This document shows positions 61,721 through 64,000 of a DNA stretch of 64,000 nt, piece by piece (the stretch's first letter is position 1; every line of letters begins with the position of its first letter). The stretch spans positions 974,714,221 to 974,778,220 of the forward strand of contig CM048744.1 in assembly GCA_026315105.1 (NCBI GenBank), in the 5' to 3' direction. The DNA is from Locusta migratoria. Lineage: Eukaryota; Arthropoda; Insecta; Orthoptera; Acrididae. The notes beneath the pieces were generated by a model. The model did no database searches and had not been told where the DNA came from. It saw only the letters and a program-made list of their open reading frames with translations. The position numbers and the translations under genes are program-made.

Positions 61721-64000
61721 AGACGATATTCCAGTCAGTGAGGACCTTCCACAATTTCGACATCTTAAAAGAAACAAAGCCAAACGGATAATTGCAGACT
61801 CCAAGCAGAAATCATGGGAAGACCTTGGAAATAAGACAGAAACTCTGAGTCAAGGACGGGGAACCAGATCTATCATTGATTATATAATAACAGACCAGGA
61901 ATTCAGGAAGACAGTCAAGGACACACGTGTTTTCAGGGGGTTCTTTGATGATACTGATCACTGTTCAATCTGCAGTGAAATTGGTTTGTGAGGCCAAAAG
62001 AGCAGAAAGTCAGGTTCATGTGTAGAAGGATAAGGGTGGAGAAGCTTCAAGACAAGGAAATTAGGCACAAATACATAACAATGATCTCGGAAAGGTACCA
62101 GTTAGTTGAGTGTAATGATTTTACAGTCACTGGAAGAGGAATGGTCAAGGTACAGGGACACACTACTGGAAGCAGCAAGAGAATTTCTTGGAACAGTAGT
62201 GTGTAAAGGTAGGAAGAAGCAGACAGCCTGGTGGATAAAAAGAAGGCATATCAAAAATGGCTCAATACTAGAAATCAGGCAGACAGAGAAAGTTATGCTG
62301 AAGAAAGAAACAAAGCCAAACGTATAATTGCAGACTCCAAGCAGAAATCATGGGAAGGCTTTGGAAACAAGCTAGAAATTCTGGGTCAAGCAGCGGGCAA
62401 ACGATTTGGAGCGTAATTAGCAATCTTCGAAAGGAAGGGAAGAAGGAATTAAGAAGTGTTTTGGACAGGTCAGAAAAGCTGCTAGTCAATCCTGTGGATG
62501 CCTTGAGCAGATGAAGGTAATAATTTGAAGAATTGCTCAATGTAGGTGAAACGTTCAATGATGTATCAGATTTTCAGGTGGAATGGGATAGGAATGACGA
62601 TGGAAACAAGATCTCATTTGAGGAAGTGGAAATAATGGTCAGTAGATTACAGTGAAATAAAGCGGCTGGGATGGATGAAATTAAGCCGGAAATCGTCAAA
62701 TACCGTGGATTATCAGGTCTCAAATGGTTGCACAGGATAATTGAGAATGTGTGGGAATCGGGACAGGTTCCGTCTGACTGGACGAAAGCGGTAATCTCGC
62801 CAATTTTGAAACATGGAAACAGAAAAGATTGTAACAACTATCGAGGTAACTGTCTAATTTGCGTTGTAGGCAAAATATTCTCAGGTATTGTTGAAAGGAG
62901 AGTGCGAATATTAATTGAGGACAAGTTAGAAGAAAATCAATGTGGGTTTAGGCCTCTTAGAGGCTGTCACGACCAGATCTTCAGTTTAAGGCAAGTAATA
63001 GAAAAGTGCTATGAGTGGAACAGGGAATTTTATCTGTTTCATAGATCTAGAAAAGGCTTATGACCGTGTTCCTAGGAGGAAGCTACTGTCAGTTCTACAA
63101 GATTATGGTAGAAGAGGCAAACTTCTGCAGGCAATTAAAGGTCTTTATGTAGACTGTCAGGCAGCAGAATAGATGGCAAATAAGCTCATGATTCAGGGTA
63201 GTTTTAGGGGTAAGACAAGACTGAAACCTGTCACCACTATTGTTCATACTATTCATGGATCATATGTTAAAAACAGTAGACTGGCAGGGCGGGATTAAAA
63301 TAGATCAAAACAAAATAAGCAGTCTCGCATATGCGGATGACTTAGTTGTAATGGCCGAATCGATTGAAAGGTTGCAAACTAATATTTCAGAGCTCGATCA
63401 GAGGTGCAAGGATTATGACATGAAGATCAGCATCTCCAAAACGAAAGTAATGTCTGTGGGAAAGAGATTTAAACAGGTTGAGTGCGAAATAGGAGGAACA
63501 AAATTAGAACAGGTACCTGGGATGTATTTACTCACAGGATGGCAACATAGTGAAAAAACTGGAATCGACGTGCAGCAAACCTAATGCACTGACTGCTCAG
63601 CTAAGATCTACTCTCTTCTGCTCTATCTTTCGACCAACTTTGTTGTATGGGAGTGAAAGTTGGGTGGATACAGGTACCTTATACATAAGGTAGAGGTTAC
63701 AGATATGAAAGTGGCAAGAATGATTGCAGGTACTAATAGATGAGAACAATGGCAATGGCAATAATGAGGAAATCAAAGAAAAACTGGGAATGAACACCAT
63801 AGATGAAGCAGTTAGAGCGAACAGACTGAGATGGTGGGGTCATGTGGGGTTACCTAAGAGACTCATGAGCTCGGCAGCGGAGGTTAAGAGGTGTCGAGGT
63901 AGACCAAGAAGAAAGTACTTAGATTCGGTGCAGAATGATTTAGAAGTAAAAGGCATAACATCAGACGAGGCATCAATATTAGCATTGCATAGGGGATCAT
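61721..64000 (+). mobile_element. LINE F (endonuclease plus reverse transcriptase), decayed, runs off the window
   Basis: Endonuclease end near 61850-61985 (RSIIDYIITDQEFR, KTVKDTRVFRGF, TDHCSICSEIG), a linker with RIIADSKQKSWE (62310-62355), RT region 62671-63063 (MDEIKPEIVKYRGL, SPILKHGNRKDCNNYRG, QCGFRPLRGCHDQIFSLRQV), catalytic AYADD at about 63328-63345, SISKTKVM, and the C-terminal 'RWWGHVGLPKRLMS' and 'RCRGRPRRKYLD' text to the window edge. Related to RTE/CR1-type LINEs that carry an APE endonuclease. Frames are broken by several stops and shifts. Confidence 0.78.
61768..61849 (+). repeat. Displaced duplicate of a LINE F segment
   Basis: About 80 bp that also occur at 62305-62390 (AAACAAAGCCAAACG and GCAGACTCCAAGCAGAAATC). 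In the normal order this segment follows the endonuclease; here a copy sits before it. The two copies differ at about ten sites. Confidence 0.8.

Overview
This window looks like repeat-saturated intergenic DNA from a large insect genome. I infer an orthopteran (locust or grasshopper), because the dominant SINE families and the RTE-like and CR1/Jockey-like LINE remnants look like those I know from such genomes; the window itself does not prove this. I recognise no intact host gene, no functional tRNA or rRNA gene, no CRISPR array and no bacterial feature. Nearly every open frame belongs to a decayed transposable element or is chance.

Layout. 0-3 kb: a SINE and a Penelope-like element with inverted arms. 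3-11.5 kb: LINE remnants of two clades (RTE-like 'A', CR1/Jockey-like 'B'), a Tc1/mariner transposase remnant, and inverted pairs of tRNA-derived SINEs. 11.5-18.5 kb: a long RTE-like copy, a fold-back mariner, hammerhead-bearing hairpins, and a Helitron caught inside a LINE. 19-31 kb: LINE, Tc1 and SINE debris, a 1.09-kb hAT-like element carrying an 18-bp minisatellite, and the first of three copies of a GGCCCACTTT-ended element. 31-43 kb: SINEs (some nested), two more hammerhead fold-backs and LINE insertions into a shared host repeat. 43-49 kb: a 1.5-kb hAT-like element, a 3.4-kb PIF/Harbinger-like TIR pair that encloses a hammerhead fold-back, and a hAT MITE inside a SINE. 49-55 kb: a mariner remnant, more inverted SINEs, and a SINE split by a 1.8-kb insert full of 447-bp higher-order repeats. 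55-64 kb: palindromes, a LINE B copy, SINEs, and a rearranged LINE running off the right edge.

The most interesting signal is a recurrent small RNA motif: CTGANGA, then T, a 4-6 bp hairpin, GAAA, a short palindrome (ACATGT, ACCGGT, ACGCGT, ACTAGT or ACGT), then a cleavage-site base. It matches hammerhead ribozymes with diminished stem III, which are known from Penelope-like retroelements and reported to act as dimers. I count nine well-formed or near-complete copies and several decayed ones. Many sit as divergently oriented pairs on the two arms of fold-back elements. One pair flanks a recognisable Penelope-type C-terminal coding remnant, and another forms a 288-bp element with an 11-bp target-site duplication.

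Many insertions can be resolved to the base because target-site duplications or empty sites are visible, so the window is also a readable record of nested insertions.
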